From Gammaproteobacteria bacterium UBA3532 (GTDB lineage: Bacteria > Pseudomonadota > Gammaproteobacteria > Enterobacterales > UBA3532), in the NCBI GenBank assembly GCA_002376965.1, contig DFOV01000022.1, forward strand, positions 1 to 6,250: a stretch of DNA of 6,250 bases. Reading direction: 5' to 3'. The translations under genes were made by a program, and so were the position numbers. Under the pieces are notes generated by a model. It was not told the DNA's origin and made no database searches. It saw nothing but the letters and a program-made list of their open reading frames with translations. How positions within the stretch are numbered: the stretch's first letter is position 1; each line of letters starts with the position of its first letter. Of the stretch, positions 4,949-6,250 are shown piece after piece.

Positions 4949-6178
4949 ATGAAAAAGATGTCATTAGGCAAAGACAAAATTAAAGTCTTACTCCTCGAAG
5001 GTTTGCACAAAAATGCCGTCGAGACATTTCGCGCAGATGGTTATAGCAATATTGATTATTACGAGAAGTCGTTGCCCGAAGACGAGCTGAAATCGAAAAT
5101 TGCCGAAGCCCATTTCATCGGCATACGCTCGCGAACCCAATTAACCAAAGACGTCTTAAGCAATGCCAAAAAGCTAACCGGGATCGGCTGCTTTTGCATC
5201 GGCACCAATCAAGTTGACTTAGGAGCAGCACAAAAACTGGGGATTCCCGTGTTCAATGCGCCCTTTTCCAACACCCGTAGTGTTGCAGAGCTGGTGCTAG
5301 GTGAAATTATTCTCCTACTGCGTGGCGTTCCACAGAAAAATGCCTCGGCCCACCGCGGCGGATGGATAAAAAGTGCCGTCAACTCCTACGAAGCGCGAGG
5401 TAAAACCCTGGGGATTATTGGGTATGGCCACATCGGCAGCCAATTAAGTATTCTTGCCGAACACCTTGGCATGCAGGTTATTTTCTATGATATTGAAAAT
5501 AAACTGTCTCTGGGTAATGCATCCTCGGTCAGCTCGCTAGACGAGTTATTGGCCAAAAGTGATGTCGTCAGCCTGCATGTGCCTGAAACGCCGGACACCA
5601 AAAACATGATTGGCGAAAAGCAATTCCAAACCATGAAGCCTGGCAGCATCTTTATTAACGCCTCACGCGGAACGGTAGTCGACATCGACGCCCTGTCTCA
5701 GGTGTTACAAAGTGGCCACATCGGCGGAGCGGCTATTGACGTATTCCCTGTTGAGCCCAAGTCAAATCAGGATGAGTTTATCTCACCCTTACGTGAGTTC
5801 GATAATGTAATTTTAACCCCCCATGTTGGTGGCTCGACTCAAGAAGCTCAGGCCAATATTGGTCTGGAAGTAGCCGACAAGCTGATCAAATACAGCAATA
5901 ATGGCTCCACGGTTTCCGCAGTCAACTTCCCTGAAGCATCGTTACCTAGCCATGATGGCCGTCATCGCTTGTTGCATATCCACAAAAACGAGCCTGGTGT
6001 ACTGCAGCAATTAAATAGCGTTTTCTCGTCGGGTAATATCAATATTTCCGCTCAGTACCTGCAAACTAACAGCGAAATTGGTTATGTTGTAATCGATGTA
6101 GATGCTGATTCAAGCAAGATCGCTCTACAAGAACTGAAAAAAGTCCCTGGCACGATAAAAGCACGAATTCTTTATTAA
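4949..6178 (+). CDS. serA: D-3-phosphoglycerate dehydrogenase
   Basis: The 409-residue product oxidises 3-phosphoglycerate to 3-phosphohydroxypyruvate with NAD, the first step of phosphorylated serine biosynthesis in the cytoplasm. It is colinear with E. coli SerA: GCFCIGTNQVDL (80-91), nucleotide loop GIIGYGHIG (155-163) with Asp181 following the second strand, and the catalytic set Arg240 (ASRGTVVD), Glu269 (PVEP) and His292 (TPHVGGST), all at family positions. A C-terminal ACT domain (about 339-409) has the HIHKN and NINISAQYLQT segments holding the serine-binding His345, Asn347 and Asn365 equivalents, so feedback inhibition by serine is expected. The start was placed at ATG 4949 because the N-terminus then aligns residue for residue with E. 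coli and Pseudomonas SerA, and because the GTG 22 codons upstream lies inside the predicted promoter. The Shine-Dalgarno match is weak. No hairpin terminator was seen after the stop. Confidence 0.96.
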   Translation: MKKMSLGKDKIKVLLLEGLHKNAVETFRADGYSNIDYYEKSLPEDELKSKIAEAHFIGIRSRTQLTKDVLSNAKKLTGIGCFCIGTNQVDLGAAQKLGIPVFNAPFSNTRSVAELVLGEIILLLRGVPQKNASAHRGGWIKSAVNSYEARGKTLGIIGYGHIGSQLSILAEHLGMQVIFYDIENKLSLGNASSVSSLDELLAKSDVVSLHVPETPDTKNMIGEKQFQTMKPGSIFINASRGTVVDIDALSQVLQSGHIGGAAIDVFPVEPKSNQDEFISPLREFDNVILTPHVGGSTQEAQANIGLEVADKLIKYSNNGSTVSAVNFPEASLPSHDGRHRLLHIHKNEPGVLQQLNSVFSSGNINISAQYLQTNSEIGYVVIDVDADSSKIALQELKKVPGTIKARILY

Positions 6179-6185
6179 AAAAGTA

Positions 6186-6214
6186 TTTACAAGCTAAGAA
6201 GGTTGGCATAGAAT
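6186..6214 (+). promoter_or_regulatory. Promoter of the tRNA gene
   Basis: TTTACA (6186-6191) and TAGAAT (6209-6214) are 17 bp apart, beginning 7 bp after the serA stop codon. The next bases, ACGCGCC, form a GC-rich discriminator typical of stable-RNA promoters under stringent control. The start would fall near 6221, about 8 bases before the mature tRNA 5' end. Confidence 0.72.
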
Positions 6215-6228
6215 ACGCGCCATCTTCT

Positions 6229-6250
6229 GCGGGAATAGCTCAGTTGGTAG
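6229..6250 (+). tRNA. tRNA-Gly, 5' part (3' end outside window)
   Basis: The last 22 bases, GCGGGAATAGCTCAGTTGGT plus AG, match the acceptor 5' strand GCGGGAA, the TA linker, the D-stem start GCTC and the D-loop AGTTGGTAG of a bacterial tRNA. The acceptor sequence agrees with proteobacterial tRNA-Gly(GCC) as remembered. The anticodon lies beyond the window, so the glycine identity rests on the 5' end alone. It has its own promoter directly upstream. Confidence 0.85.

Overview
The window looks like chromosomal DNA of a free-living, probably marine, gammaproteobacterium. The serine-pathway enzyme is of the short SerA type with one ACT domain, colinear with the Escherichia coli and Pseudomonas enzymes. 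A TolC-family channel lies near a Pcm-like methyltransferase, base composition is moderate, and a tRNA-Gly opens with a standard proteobacterial 5' end. The genus is not identifiable from the sequence alone. No phage, plasmid, CRISPR or complete insertion sequence is visible.

Layout: (1) 1-258, + strand, the 3' end of a Pcm-like methyltransferase gene. (2) 285-1358, - strand, an alanine dehydrogenase gene (ald), separated from the first gene only by a short hairpin. (3) 1440-2273, - strand, a secreted M23 (LytM-type) peptidase gene that lies 81 bp upstream of ald in transcription order. (4) 2274-2359, a divergent intergenic region with a 14-bp direct repeat. (5) 2360-3367, + strand, a membrane-anchored retropepsin-like aspartic protease. 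(6) 3364-4662, + strand, a tolC-family outer-membrane channel whose ATG overlaps the protease stop codon (ATGA). (7) 4663-4948, a 286-bp region holding a 132-bp palindromic, MITE-like element and then a good sigma-70-type promoter for serA. (8) 4949-6176/6178, + strand, serA. (9) 6186-6250, a stable-RNA-type promoter and the first 22 bases of a tRNA-Gly gene that runs off the end.

How the genes may work together: the M23 peptidase, aspartic protease and TolC channel all act in the envelope and surround one divergent control region, with protease and channel translationally coupled. That grouping is inference. ald links L-alanine and pyruvate, and serA commits 3-phosphoglycerate to serine, but nothing here shows joint regulation. 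The genes are mostly ordinary housekeeping and envelope functions. The points that merit a second look are the palindromic element, the repeat-rich serA promoter, the aspartate in place of a zinc-ligand histidine in the M23 peptidase, and the protease-tolC overlap. I did not find a convincing new multi-gene system.
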